The translations under genes and the position numbers were made by a program. The notes under the pieces are model-generated. The model was not told the origin of the DNA. It did no database searches and saw nothing but the letters and a program-made list of their open reading frames with translations. From the NCBI RefSeq assembly GCF_000234665.1, contig NC_018337.1:1124556-1188555 (forward strand): DNA of 64,000 bases. Reading direction: 5' to 3'. Shown one piece after another: positions 1 through 11,225 of the stretch (position 1 is the stretch's first letter; every line of letters starts with the position of its first letter). The stretch is from Leishmania mexicana MHOM/GT/2001/U1103 (lineage: Eukaryota; Euglenozoa; Kinetoplastea; Trypanosomatida; Trypanosomatidae).

Positions 1-402
1 CGTTCGTCTTTTCGGAGCTCATTATTATTTACTATTATTATTTTTGGTGCTGCTTTACATCTCTCTCTTTTTCTTGGTTGCGTGCTTTTTTTCCTTTTTT
101 GCGTTTTAAGGAAAAGGCATCTTCGCCGGTGTCTGTGCAGGAGCAGCAGCAGCAGCAGCAGGAGCAGCCAAGGACCTGTGACTCTCTTCTTACTTAAGGT
201 GCCTCTATTTGGCATTCGAGGGGCGAGCAAAGGAATCGATTCTTGTCAGGGAGCGCCTCTATCCTTTCCTTACCCGCCTCCTCCCCCCTCCGCCTCCTGC
301 TCCTCTTTGCTCTGGGGCGACTCCAGCTCTGCATTTGTCTCTGTTTTTCTGTTCGTCCTTGTTGTTCTCGTGTTCAAAGGCCTTTCAAGGGCATCGCACA
401 CG
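1..402 (+). other. 5' flank / leader of the patatin-like gene
   Basis: Pyrimidine-rich sequence with a short CAG-type run near position 143. It is open in the frame of the downstream gene, but the translation is low-complexity and contains no ATG in that frame, so I treat it as untranslated leader. AG dinucleotides after T/C-rich tracts (for example near 139-140) could serve as spliced-leader acceptors. Confidence 0.5.
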
Positions 403-1614
403 ATGAACTACATGCACAGTCCTGCTCACGACCCCTGCACGAGCTCGTCAACTGGAGATGACAGCCACCACCGCCAGTGGCAGCAGCGGGAGGACGATGA
501 GGAGCAGTGGGATATCACGGTTTCTTTTTCTTGCGGCGGATGGTTCCAGATGTACTTCTTTGGAGTAGCCTATGCTCTCGTCGACTCTGGCGTGCTGCAA
601 CGCTGGTACACCGAGGGCAAGCGCGTGCGCTTCACCGGTGTGAGTGCTGGCGCCCTGGCAGCCACGTGCCTTGCCTCTGGGCAGTACGACATTCTATCAG
701 TGAAGCAGTTTGCATCGGCGGCTGCCGAAGACTACCGGAGCTCCGTATTCCATTGGTTTCGCGTGCGGAAGTACCTGATGGCTGCCATCGACAACTTTGG
801 CACCAACTTGCGCTCTGTTGACACTGACCCGCGCATGCGTCAAGTATTGATGAGCGGATCGCTTGAACTCGGCGTGACGGTGCTGCCGAAGTTGAAGTCG
901 AGACTGATTAGTAGTTTCTCTAGCTACGCCGCTATCCGCGAGACGCTCCTTGCGTCCTGCTGCCTGGTGCCGCTGGTTGGTATGCCGTTCAAGCTGGAGA
1001 GCACCGGTGAATGGTGCGCCGACGGCGGTATTAGCAACTTCACGCCACGGATAGAGGAGGAGAACACCATCTCCGTTTCAGGCATGTACTTCCAGGATGC
1101 CTCGGTGCGGCCACGCGTGTTTGTGCCGTCATGGTGGGCGCTGCATCCGCCGACGGCGCAGAAGTACAACAACCTTTTCTGGATGGGGTATAACGACATG
1201 ATCGACTACCTCGTCTCCGCCGAGCACCTTAGCGTTCCCGACGGCAACCGTCTACTCAAACAGGATATCGATTTCCGCATACATGACTCCTACATGGAGG
1301 TTGCCTTCACCTTTTTCATGGAGCTCATGATGCTGATGTACATCAAACCCGTTATCATCGTCTTTGTGTACGTAGAGCTCGCCATCTCGATGATGTGGTG
1401 GGCGAGCAAGGGCATCCTCACGGGGGATCGTGCCTCATTCCATAACCTCTACGAGGACTTCCGAAACATCATCTCGCTCCGCACGTGGGGGCGTCTCATG
1501 TTTGGCTCTAAAATATCAAGCAACGAAGAGAGGTTATCTCGACAAAGTCGAGTGTTTCGCGTATTTCAGCCTGTGGTGCTAGCCGGCAGCAAGAAGACCG
1601 GCCGTAAGTGCTGA
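403..1614 (+). CDS. patatin-like phospholipase family protein
   Basis: 403-residue protein with the patatin fold signature. A glycine-rich oxyanion-hole segment (SCGGWF, residues 43-48) comes first, then the nucleophile elbow G-V-S-A-G with Ser81, then the D-G-G motif with Asp207, so the Ser-Asp catalytic dyad is complete. Patatin-like enzymes hydrolyse acyl esters of phospholipids or triacylglycerols. A hydrophobic stretch at about residues 305-335 (FFMELMMLMYIKPVIIVFVY and beyond) suggests membrane attachment, as in several animal PNPLA proteins. The start is the first ATG in frame; the open frame runs further upstream only from a GTG and there translates as leader. Substrate and physiological role are unknown. 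The next recognised gene is almost 6 kb away. The lipase assignment is firm from the motifs; activity is inferred. Confidence 0.88.
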   Translation: MNYMHSPAHDPCTSSSTGDDSHHRQWQQREDDEEQWDITVSFSCGGWFQMYFFGVAYALVDSGVLQRWYTEGKRVRFTGVSAGALAATCLASGQYDILSVKQFASAAAEDYRSSVFHWFRVRKYLMAAIDNFGTNLRSVDTDPRMRQVLMSGSLELGVTVLPKLKSRLISSFSSYAAIRETLLASCCLVPLVGMPFKLESTGEWCADGGISNFTPRIEEENTISVSGMYFQDASVRPRVFVPSWWALHPPTAQKYNNLFWMGYNDMIDYLVSAEHLSVPDGNRLLKQDIDFRIHDSYMEVAFTFFMELMMLMYIKPVIIVFVYVELAISMMWWASKGILTGDRASFHNLYEDFRNIISLRTWGRLMFGSKISSNEERLSRQSRVFRVFQPVVLAGSKKTGRKC

Positions 1615-2423
1615 AGTTCGAGCGGCGCAACGCTTCTTGACCGCGCTGCTCCCACTCCTCTCAGCAAGTAAGGAAAAGATGGAGGAGCAGACGCATCACA
1701 CGTAGACCCATCTGAAAAGGTGTCCCTCTCACTCACTTTCTCTCCGTTGTGCTATCGGCCGTTTTTTTTTCTTTTGACGACCATATTCCCGTAGCCGCAA
1801 TGCGGCACGAGAGAGAGAGCGGGGGGAGGTGAGCTGACTTTGCGCGAGGCAAGACCTCGTCGGGCCAGCTTCTTTTACGAACTGTGAGCTAGAAGAAACA
1901 CGCGATGCGCTCTCTTCGTGTTTCGTGTGCTGTGTAGATGACCACGGAAGAGAAGAAAAAAGAGGGAAGGCTGTGTGTGTCTGTGTGTGTGTGTGGACTG
2001 TGTGCGTGCGGCGGGAGCGGGTGCAGGGAGCTCCGTGGTGCGCGTTGTGAGGACGTTGAACTGACCATCGGTAAGGGCTGCCAATCTGCCTTTATCCTCC
2101 CGAGGAAGCGCGCAGTAATAATCCTCTTTTGGTTTCTCTTCCGTTTGCTTGTATATTGCGCAGCTGGTCGTCTTTAGATCTGGAAACGTTTCTGGCACTC
2201 CGTCTTTTCACAGCACACCTAATGTCGAAGACTTCGCACCTAAACGGCTGCTGCATGAACTGCAGTCGTCAATTTGACTAGTACTGCTGCTGCTCTCTTG
2301 CTCAGTGCCTGCCTAGTCTCTTGGTGATCGCGCCGACACACCTTAAACTCCCATTTTTCTCGTTGTTCGGTTCGTCTCTCACATTTTTCTTTGTGGTCGC
2401 TTTTCTTTGTCGATCCTGACGGC
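1615..2423 (+). other. 3' intergenic region, no gene seen
   Basis: Mixed pyrimidine-rich and GT-rich sequence following the patatin-like gene, probably its 3' UTR. It leads directly into a SIDER2-like element. No reading frame here has coding character. Confidence 0.5.
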
Positions 2424-2899
2424 GAGGGAGCACCGCACAGTGCCTGGTGTCTCATCGTCTCGTGCCCCCTCCCTCCACCCCCCTCGTCACCACCAACTCT
2501 CTGTGTGTGGTGGGGGGGGGGCCAGTCAGCACCCCTCCCCTCTCCTATTCCGCTGCCAATGCCGGTGGTGTGGGCCTGGATCGGCGTGGCGTTGGAGCGA
2601 CCTGCGTCCGTGCGCGGGTGCATACCATGGGTATGGTGGGCACGAGTGCCAACGTGACTCGGGCGTGTCTCACCGGGTCCTGCCCACCTACTGGTGTGGA
2701 CCCCGAGGTGCGGCGAGTGGGGATGCAGGAGGTGGCCACCGGCATGATGTGGGGGACGGCTGTGAGGCAGGGGTCGCACTCACACGGCTGTGTCGGCGCA
2801 TGGCCCGAACGCGTGCCTGGTGATGCGCGGCACTGAGGGATTGGCCTGGTGGAGTGAGTTTGTGACCCGCCGTTGTATGACAGAGAATGAACATGCTTA
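2424..2899 (+). mobile_element. SIDER2-like short degenerate retroposon, copy 1
   Basis: About 450 bases nearly identical to copies at 6432-6909 and 11226-11701. The shared core runs from the CACCGCACAGTGC block at 2431 to the end of the GGTGGAGTG block near 2856, with weaker similarity to about 2899. Differences by eye are a longer G run near 2510 and a T for C near 2774. It sits in the probable 3' UTR of the patatin-like gene, the usual position of Leishmania SIDER2 elements, which are linked to mRNA destabilisation. It encodes no protein; the open frames inside it are accidental. Repetition is directly visible; the family name is from memory of the element type. Confidence 0.72.
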
Positions 2900-5800
2900 C
2901 AGATAGAAAACAGCTTTCTCTACGGCCGACTCTCTTACCGTTTCGTGGGTGCTCCATTCGGCGGATGATGAGAGTACCGCAGATGTGTCACGTCTTTCTC
3001 TGTGTGCGTGTGTTTTCTTTTTTTTTAAATTCGAAACCTATGTTTTGTATTTCGATTGTGTTAATCTTGCCTGTATTTTGTCTGTGTGTGTCCGTGTGTG
3101 CGTGCAGTGTTGTCGTGGCGGATCTGTTGTGGTCAAAACGCCTCTCTTTTTTTGCTTTTCTCACTCCTCCTTTCCTTTTTTAGGGCGTTCAACTTTTATT
3201 TATTTATCTGCCACACGGTGCCTCGTACGTGTGTTTGCCTTCTTATGTTCGCAAGTACCTTTTTTCTACTCGTTCTCCTGTATTGTTCCGTGTCACATTT
3301 GCTACTCCTTGGTTTTGGGGCGCTGTCGGGCTTTTCTTTTTGTTTTTAGCTCTACACCTCTAAAGGACGCTCTACCTCCCTGGCTCACCCTCCATTTGCC
3401 TCCACGTTCGTGAACTCTTTACCCCCCCCCCCTCGCCCGGTGTGCCAGTGCTGGTACCGACACGAGATGCGTAATCCCTGTCTATGTGCGCGTTGTCCTT
3501 TGTCTTAGAACGCAGAGGTGCATCTTCCTCTTGATCGTGCTCTTCATTCCCCTATTGTGGCTAAAGTTTTCCTTTGCTTGCTTTGCTGTTGTGTGTTTAT
3601 ATATATATATATTTGTCGTTTCTCCTCTGCTTTACGGCACGTAGCCCCACACGTTGACTGCTACCCGAACATCTCCCATTAGTATCTCTAAACTTCCTTT
3701 TTTTTGTGTGCGTGTGTGTCCTTGATTCTACCCGTGATCAAGGCTACTTCTCTTTTTTGTTGCTGTTCCGCTCTTGCCCTTCTCGTGTTTGCGTGTGCGT
3801 TATTTATCAAAAGCCGCCCACACATATCATTGTGCATGCACTTCACCTTCTATCATATACGCGCCGTCGCTGCTCGTTCTAACACATTATCCATATGGTA
3901 CGTGCACATCTATATATATATATATGTGAGTGTATATGTATAAGAATGTACTGCACCTGTTCTCTCCTTTTTTTATTGTCCTAAGCCACCTTTGCGGTGA
4001 GGATCGAGGGGGTGTTCACGGCCTTCGCTTCGGTACACAAGTGACTCCGCCTATGCTGTTTTCCTTTAGTCCTCAACCTTCATGATTGCCCGTTCTGCAG
4101 AAAAGCGTGCGCAGAGGCTGCGGCGTGTTCATGGAAGCGGCTACGACAGGATATGTGAGAGCAAAAACTTGACGCAATGCAACGAATGTACACGAACCAC
4201 CGTAGAAGCCCACCGCCCTCCACTCCCCTTTCCAATATGTCTTGCAGGATACATCGGATAGAACGATGTGTGTTGGTGTGGGTATGTCGCATATTTTTGT
4301 TTTTCTCCATGTCTTCCTCTACTTTCTCTGCGTGCGTGCCCTCAGAAGCTTTCTATTTCTCTCCCCATCCTTGACACCAAAAAGAAAATCCGAAAACGCG
4401 GAAAACACTCCCTGCATTTACCCTCCCTTCCCATCCCCTCTCGTTTTCACCTCTGCCACCCTCTCTCACACACTGAGTTTATATCGTTTCTCCGTTTATT
4501 TCGATGAGTTCTTCGTTTTTTTTTGTGTGTGTGTGGTTTGATGTTGCGTTTTTTTTCTTTTTTTTCTCACGTCATTTGAGTGCTAGCCGTGTCTCTCCTC
4601 TCCTGTCTCACACGTGTCGGTGGCTCCCTCTGTCGCTTTTTCTTTTTGCGACTACCGTGACGCTGCCCTGATGCTCCTCCTGCCCTTTCTTCGCGGCTCT
4701 AGCGAGACTGGGTCATGTGTGTGCTGCTGTGGAAGCTGCTGTGTGCGAGGCAGAAGGAATGCATGCACTCATCACCCAACCGTGAGGCCTAGCTCCAAAC
4801 TTGAAACACCAACACAGACACACACACACACACAGATGGAGAGACGCTCCTGTGATGACTCCTCTTTGGTTGTCTCTCGATACCCTTTTTTCATTGTTCG
4901 CGCCTTCACCTCTCCGCCTGTAATTTTCTGCTCGCCGTCCACCCACCACTCTTTCTTATATTCATGCTTCACGTGTTCTTTTCCGTCCCCCTCGCCAGCG
5001 CCGGTATGTGCTGCTGGTGTGCCGTTCTCTCGGTCATGCGGTCTATCCACTACCTGCCTCTCCGTTCGGCTCACCTCGTCTGATCCTCTTGCCGCACCTC
5101 CGATCTCTTTTCTCTGTGCAGAGGAGGCCTCGCTGTCGGGCAACAGTGATCTTACCCCACCAGCACTTGTTGTGGCGAGAGAGGGGGATCGAATGGAATT
5201 GGTGTGGGGACGAGCAATAAACACAGAAGTGTAGCCAAGCTCACGAGCGCATATGATTATCAGTGGCGAGAGGCGGAGGGTCTATCTTCTGCTCGGCATT
5301 CCAGGTTCTACCCCCTCCCCCTCTTCCCGTTGTCGCCCATCTTCAGCTTTACATTCTTTCACGATTTATTTACACGAGGCTTTTTTTCCTTTTCTTTTTT
5401 CGTCTTCCCTCTGTGCCTCCATCTCACTAGGTGTGTTATATGAGCAGCAAGTTTGCTCTGATGCCCTACACCACCACTACCCCTCGATCCCGTATCTCTC
5501 CTCAACCCTCTCAAGCTCTCTCTCTGCACTTTGTCTCCTGCATCACGTTCACAGGATACCATCCTCTATGTGCGGCGAGGGAGGCGATGTGCACATGCAA
5601 GGTCACGACGAGGGTTGGCGTTTATTCTGAGGTTATGCGTGCGCGGCTGTCAGTGACCGTATGCGTATATGTAAATGCACGCGATTCGTTTGTGCACAAA
5701 TGCCGGCGGAACCTCCAGACTTGCCTCGCCCCGCCCCGCCTCGCCCGCACATGATGCGCCGAGCAGTACACATTATTCTCAGAAGGCGGATCGACAAGAA

Positions 5801-6431
5801 AATCGTTCAAACCTTTGTATTCTTGCTTACGGTGACCTCGCACTGTACACGGTCCAAGTACGTGCGTACCAGCGGCAACTCCCATATATCCAAACGGAGA
5901 ATCAGAGCACACACAAACATTTTCAACTGTGCGCGCAGCCTCAGTTCAACTCTATTTTACTGGGTCGTGGTGAGGACCCTTTTTTTTCGTATACCCAAGC
6001 GGCCGCCCGGCATACGCGCTCTCTCTGCGGTGCGATCGGCAGCACCGCGGATGGCCGCTGGTGTCAAAAAAAAGGAAAATGGACTGTTCTTTTAGCTGTG
6101 CGCGGGCAGCCGTCTCTCAGGGGGAAACTCCGAAGAGAGATTGCTGTCTAACGCTCTTCCTTGGTCTTTGTGTCCTTCTCCTGCTCTCTTTCTCTTAGGC
6201 ACTCGTGATATGCGCGTCTGTGAAGAGCTGATGCAAAGGTAAGCAACAACGATGGTTCTAACGCATTGGTACCTTCAATTTTTTTTTCGGTTTGTGCGTC
6301 AAACTGGGTTTGGTCGGCGAGGCTGCTCCGCTTTGTTTCCTCCTTCACCCTCTCAGAACACTGATGTGCCTCGCATGGTGCCCAACCTTGTTTTCTCCTG
6401 TCGCTGGGAATTTCCGCTCCCTTTCGCGTGG
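2900..6431 (+). other. long intergenic spacer, no gene recognised
   Basis: About 3.5 kb, very T/C-rich with TG, CA and TA microsatellites (TA near 3599-3612 and 3911-3925, CA near 4807-4833). None of the open frames shows domain content or third-position GC bias. Because it lies between two SIDER2-like copies, each normally marking a 3' UTR, a short or non-coding transcript could be hidden here, but I cannot point to one. Confidence 0.5.
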
Positions 6432-6909
6432 TCAGAAGAGGACACACCGCACAGTGCTTGATGTCTCATCGTCTCGTGCCCCCTCCCTCCACCCCCCTCG
6501 TCACCACCAACTCTCTGTGTGTGGTGGGGAGGGGCCAGTCAGCACCCCTCCCCTCTCCTATTCCGCTGCCAATGCCGGTGGTGTGGGCCTGGATCGGCGT
6601 GGCGTTGGAGCGACCTGCGTCCGTGCGCGGGTGCATACCATGGGTATGGTGGGCACGAGTGCCAACGTGACTCGGGCGTGTCTCACCGGGTCCTGCCCAC
6701 CTACTGGTGTGGACCCCGAGGTGCGGCGAGTGGGGATGCAGGAGGTGGCCACCGGCATGATGTGGGGGACGGCTGTGAGGCAGGGGCCGCACTCACACGG
6801 CTGTGTCGGCGCATGGCCCGAACGCGTGCCTGGTGATGCGCGGCACTGAGGGATTGGCCTGGTGGAGTGGAGTCTCAGTCATGCTGTGTGCCCGAAAACG
6901 GACATCTTG
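6432..6909 (+). mobile_element. SIDER2-like short degenerate retroposon, copy 2
   Basis: Second near-identical copy, same orientation as copies 1 and 3. It shares with copy 3 both the leading ACACACCGCACAGTGC and the trailing GGAGTGGAGTCTCAGTCATG, which copy 1 has only in degraded form. By eye it differs from copy 3 by two changes near 6458-6461 and by the length and one A in a G run near 6525. No coding capacity. Confidence 0.72.
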
Positions 6910-7501
6910 AAAGAAGTGTGCGATGTGTCACCAGCGACTTTGCGCGTCTCTCGCTCCTTTGCCTTCTGTCCGTGCTTGTGGATTGGCGAGTATGGGACTT
7001 GGCTTTAGGCTACTCTGTCGCGCGATTTGCAGAAGACCGACATGAAAAGACATACCGGCGGTTGAGTGAGGGACCAGTGTGAATGAAAACAGAATCGAAA
7101 GCTGGCACAATGGAGGCGCTCCGCTCTTTCTGAAGATGGCACACTCCTGCTGTGAGATTACTGCTTCATCGGCAGTGCCTACCATCTTATGGGTGTCATG
7201 GACACGAGGGATGCCTCGGGGTACTGAAGGAAGGCATTTTCCCTCGGAATGTAGCCGTTTCGCTCGCATCACGGTTCTTCTCATGTGCGTGATTCAATGG
7301 GTGCTTCGACATGGTTGGTCATTGGCTCTCTGCGTCCATGGCTCACTCACCTATTCTCTCTCTATCTCGTCAAACGTCTCTCTTCCCACCCGTGCTTGTC
7401 GCTTCCCGTGAAACGTGAGGGGGCCGCGGGGTTGCAGGCTGCATACGTTGTAGGCGGATTGAACTCTCCCGTGCGCTTCTGTAGCTCATATTACAAGACC
7501 A
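6910..7501 (+). other. spacer upstream of the small membrane protein gene
   Basis: About 590 bases with no recognisable gene. A pyrimidine-rich tract at about 7340-7410, followed by AG at 7437-7438 or slightly earlier, is a plausible spliced-leader acceptor for the gene starting at 7502. Confidence 0.45.
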
Positions 7502-7771
7502 ATGCTGTGTTCGACGCGCCGCGCGCTGATGCAGCGCTCTCGGATGATGTTGGAGACGAACTTCAAGAGTCATAGCGCTGCCGCCAACCCTACCACTGAT
7601 GCGTCTGTCACGGGCAAGGTGAAGGCAGAGTTGAAAAAAATGATCAAGATCCAGCTGGTGCTCATCCCTATCTGCGTAGTCTTTATGGTCTGGATGTACC
7701 CCACCCCCACCGAGGAGGATGAGCGGCGAATGCGGCTGGAGTATGAACGCAATGCTGGCTGGAAGACTTAG
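7502..7771 (+). CDS. small single-pass membrane protein, probably mitochondrial
   Basis: 89-residue protein. The first 21 residues carry several Arg and no acidic residue until Glu18, as a mitochondrial presequence would. A lysine-rich stretch precedes one transmembrane helix at about residues 49-66 (IKIQLVLIPICVVFMVWMYP), followed by an acidic, charged tail ending in EYERNAGWKT. This layout is common among small accessory subunits or assembly factors of inner-membrane complexes, but I do not recognise the family and assign no function. Third positions are G/C-rich, which supports a real gene despite its size. The start is the first ATG; Met10, Met15 or Met16 are alternatives. Confidence 0.72.
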   Translation: MLCSTRRALMQRSRMMLETNFKSHSAAANPTTDASVTGKVKAELKKMIKIQLVLIPICVVFMVWMYPTPTEEDERRMRLEYERNAGWKT

Positions 7772-8653
7772 TGTGGAGCTGGTCGGCTGCCCTGCTGCCT
7801 ATCTGTTCCCTGTGAGCTGACGGTGCGTTGTTTTTGTGTAAAAACACGTGTGTGTGTGTATCTTTTTTTATTCTGCCGTGGTGTGCCCATGTCTGCCTCG
7901 TTTTGGTCGTTGTTGTTCACAGAGGCAGAGGAAAACTTAACGCTCCCAAAAGAAAAGGGGAGAACGAACGAATGGAAAACAAAGCGCATGCGGAACGGCA
8001 CGAGCAGCCCCTGTGAAAGACCGTGCCAATGCCGAGCTCAGAGAGAGCGCTCTCTGTTTCTATCATATGCACCTCTTCGTGCTGCCAAACGAAAGGAATA
8101 AAGGCAACAGCGGAGTGCGTTCTCAGCCAACTTGTGCCGATGGCCGCGTTTTGTGCGCTTCCCTTCTTTCTCCCGCGGTTACTGCGAGCAACGGGATGTC
8201 GGAGGTGCGGTGGGCGAGACGGCAGCACCAATACCGAAAACACATACACACACACACATACGCTTTCTCCCTAACTCATTGCGTCTTTCAGTAAGCGCTC
8301 CCCCGTGCACCGCCGAAGTGAAATCAAGCTGGGGACACCGACTTCCACTGCAGGACCTCCACGACCAACTCTCACCCGTGCACCTCCGCGGCATTATCAT
8401 CCTCCACATCACCGTTGTCATTTGACCCTGAAGGATTCCGTACGATATTTCCCATTCAGTGTCGATAGCGAAAACTGCAAAAGGCGGTGCTTATAGAGAG
8501 AAAGAGAGCGCGGCCCACGAGAAGCTGAAGACAGCGGCTGCGCTCACGGAGCAACGCGCGCTTCGATTTACATGTCTTTGTCCTCACAGGGCTTCTTTAC
8601 CAGACACAAGGATTCACCTCCACTCTTAGCGTGTGCATACAAATAGTGCCGCC
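7772..8653 (+). other. intergenic region between the small membrane protein and thioredoxin-like genes
   Basis: About 880 bases with TG- and CA-rich stretches and no convincing coding frame. It ends in a probable splice acceptor for the next gene. Confidence 0.5.
8568..8589 (+). promoter_or_regulatory. probable spliced-leader acceptor
   Basis: Pyrimidine-rich tract (CTTTGTCCTC) ending in CACAG, 64 bases before the ATG at 8654. A second AG lies at 8600-8601. Confidence 0.45.
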
Positions 8654-9226
8654 ATGTTTCATCGGTCGTCCACTTCGCGCTTCCTGAAGGGCATCTTCAA
8701 AGTCAATAAGCCCCCCGTCACCGGGTACGAGATCGCCGAACTGCCCAATGAAAAAGTGCTTCATGACTTCATGCAGTTCTACCGCACAAAAGGGGTGGTG
8801 GTCATTCTGCACAGTGGGGCCTCGTATGCCGCAGCGGCTGCGGCCTCCTCTGGAGGGTCGCGCTCGCCCCTGACGAGTGCGTCAGCTGGCTCCTCTAGAA
8901 AAACTAGCGCAGCCGCGACAGCGAAGTCAACATCAGCCTCAAAGCCCAAAACGGAACTACTCCAGGACCCTCTTACTCGATCATTCATCTCTTCCATCAA
9001 CGCGATGAACTTAGGCAATCCAGAGGAGGTGAAGCTGGCCCTTGTTCCCGGGCCGCAAGCGCCGTGCTTCGTAGAGGAGTACAACGTCATCACGTACCCG
9101 ACCTCGTTTCTTTTCTTGAATGGGCAATGCATTTATCGCGTCGTTGGGGCGCGGACGCGTGAGCTGTCCATCAAGTCCCTTTTCATGCTGCGCAATGGAG
9201 GGCGAAACATCTTCTCGCGCGAATAG
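8654..9226 (+). CDS. thioredoxin-fold protein lacking the CxxC motif
   Basis: 190-residue protein. The N-terminus (MFHRSSTSRFLKGIFKVNK) is basic and serine-rich like a mitochondrial targeting peptide. A beta strand (GVVVILHS, about residues 47-54) starts a thioredoxin-like domain. An Ala/Ser/Lys-rich low-complexity insert follows where the CxxC helix would be (about residues 56-98). The end of the fold is recognisable: VEEYNVITYPTSFLFLNGQCIYRVVGA, given here as two parts, VEEYNVITYPTSF and LFLNGQCIYRVVGA, contains the cis-proline (YPT) and the last hairpin. No CxxC exists, so thiol-disulfide exchange is unlikely and a structural or adaptor role is inferred. The first ATG in frame is at 8654; the frame opens 21 bases earlier only with GTG. 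Confidence 0.65.
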   Translation: MFHRSSTSRFLKGIFKVNKPPVTGYEIAELPNEKVLHDFMQFYRTKGVVVILHSGASYAAAAAASSGGSRSPLTSASAGSSRKTSAAATAKSTSASKPKTELLQDPLTRSFISSINAMNLGNPEEVKLALVPGPQAPCFVEEYNVITYPTSFLFLNGQCIYRVVGARTRELSIKSLFMLRNGGRNIFSRE

Positions 9227-11225
9227 GGCCATTTAATGTGCGCTTGTGCACGCGGAGCGTGCGAGGACTGTCTTTGCATGTGCTCATGGATTCACGCGGC
9301 GCTCACGCAGTGTGGTGACGCACAACATACCTGCATGGGCCCTCTGCGACGGCTGAGCGGTGCAGGTATTGTTTATCCAACCGCTTAGGGAGGCACACGC
9401 TTTCCTACTACCCCCTTTGCCCTACCGAGACGGGTGTGGTGGACCGCTCGTGTGGCGGTATCTTGTTCCCCGCAGAGGACGGCTATTTTTCGGTAAGAGT
9501 AACGTCAGGAGAGAGATGCAAGAAACGCGGTAAGTCGTGGTTTTTCTTCGCGAAGTCGACTGGCGTGTACTGGAGAGAAGAGGAGCGATGCAGATCGGGG
9601 AAGCAAAGGTGCGTCTTTGTCAGAGGGCATCCCAGTGCGCTCTTTGGCTACGCGGCGTGCAGAGAACCTTCTGCATAGAAGAAAGTAGTGAATCCGCGAA
9701 CGCTGGCTGATCTACTCGTCCTTCCTCGCACCTACATGCACGGCTCTCTGGTTGGCAATGTGTTGTCCTTTCGATGCAACTGCGCATCTCTCCGTTTCTT
9801 CGTACTGACTCCTCGTTAAGGGGACATGTAAATACCCCTTCCTTGCCCCCTTCCCGACATCTCCTCGCTTCCTTGCAAATGCCGCGGCGAGTGGTGGTCC
9901 TTCTCCCTGGTCCCCCCTCCCTTTCCCTCTCTCCTCCTTTTCCGTCACATAACAGAGACGTCATTTCTCTGTTAGCTAACGTCCTTTCTTGTTTCATGAG
10001 GACGCCATGCCAGTGCAGCACAGCACAGGGACTCGTTGCGGGTATATGTGAAACGGGCTGCATGTCTCTGTCTCTCTCGTTTGGATGCACGGCGTCGGAG
10101 TCGTCGCTGTCGTTGCTATGCCGTCCCCCTCCCTTTTTTTGACAGCATAGCGCGTCTTTGGCATCTCGGAAACGACGTTGAGCCTCCGCATGCGTGTTTC
10201 TCGTCTAACCAGGGAGGAAGAGGCGTGTGCCGCTGACATTATGGCACTGCGTGTTCGTTTTCACCTCTACTGCCACGGCTGCCAGAAAGGATGAGGAACG
10301 CCTGTTTTCGACTGCTCCATTTACTCTTGCTCACGCTGCTCAACCAGGCTGGTGGGTTCTACAAGGTTGGCGGGTCGCTGGCTACAACTACTTCACCTCC
10401 AGCCCTTGCACTTGTTACCGGAGTCAGCTGATGGCGACCAACACAACGCCCTTTTTCGGGAACCCTTGGGCGCTGTCAGTATCTCCAGCAGTGGCCGCCG
10501 AATCAATGCGGAAGGAAGGCACCCGTCGTCGCAGGGCCGCTGCGCAGATGAGCAGACCGGCAAACACGATTTGGGCGGGTGTTGGCTTTGATGGCTTCCG
10601 CAAGCCGGGAACTGGAACAGTGGGCACGCGCGGACTCTCAATTAGCTTGTAGAGGCGCGCAATGCGGCCGCCGGCCTGCCGCTGCACCGCGCTCCAGGCA
10701 AGGTCCCCCACCCCGGGTTCCAAATTCATGAGGAGAGTCTCCAGAAGATTCGAAGTTTTGGAGAAGGTCACAACACAGGAGACCTGCAAAACCCCGTGTG
10801 ACTGTTGCGGGATACGTACACAGCCATAGCTCAGCCGACGACCCGGACGGAGCGGCAGGATGACGCCCTGAGAACCGCTGCGGCTCAAGTACAAGGCTGA
10901 GTCGGCAAAGGCCAGGCGTGATTGTTACGACGCGGTCTGGGAGGCGACAAACCTCCCTCGACATTCTTTTTCCCTTCAGCTTTCGCCAAGGGGTAGGCCG
11001 TTTCAAGCACAGCTATGGGGGGAGGGTCACTGAATGGTTTCTAGGCCGGCGCTGGACCGTGCTCCGTCCTCCTCCCCCCTCCTGCAGAAACGGCCCCGCT
11101 CCTCGCCATTCTCGGCTAATTGCACGGACGTCGAGACGTCTTTCGCGTTTTTCAGCCAAGATTTTACTTGCTTTCTCTTTTCGTTAGGAATTGTCGCTCG
11201 CTTCCGCTTGCGCCGTGATGAACGC
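9227..11225 (+). other. intergenic region, no confident gene
   Basis: About 2 kb. Most is pyrimidine-rich. Around 10430-10890 composition is less skewed and open frames exist on both strands (73 residues from the ATG at 10431 on +, up to 156 on -), but neither has the third-position bias of neighbouring genes nor a recognisable domain, so neither is called as a gene. Confidence 0.4.

Noticed and set aside
82..402. N-terminal extension of the patatin-like protein
   Set aside because: Opens with GTG, has no ATG in frame, and translates as low-complexity leader from pyrimidine-rich DNA.
2240..2836. Long open frames on both strands in the first repeat
   Set aside because: They recur at the two other repeat copies and reflect the GC-rich SIDER2-like sequence, not coding.
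10227..10894. Frames of 141 residues (+) and 156 residues (-)
   Set aside because: Both read passably as protein, but third-position GC is not raised in either strand, no domain is recognised, and an antisense gene would break the directional layout.
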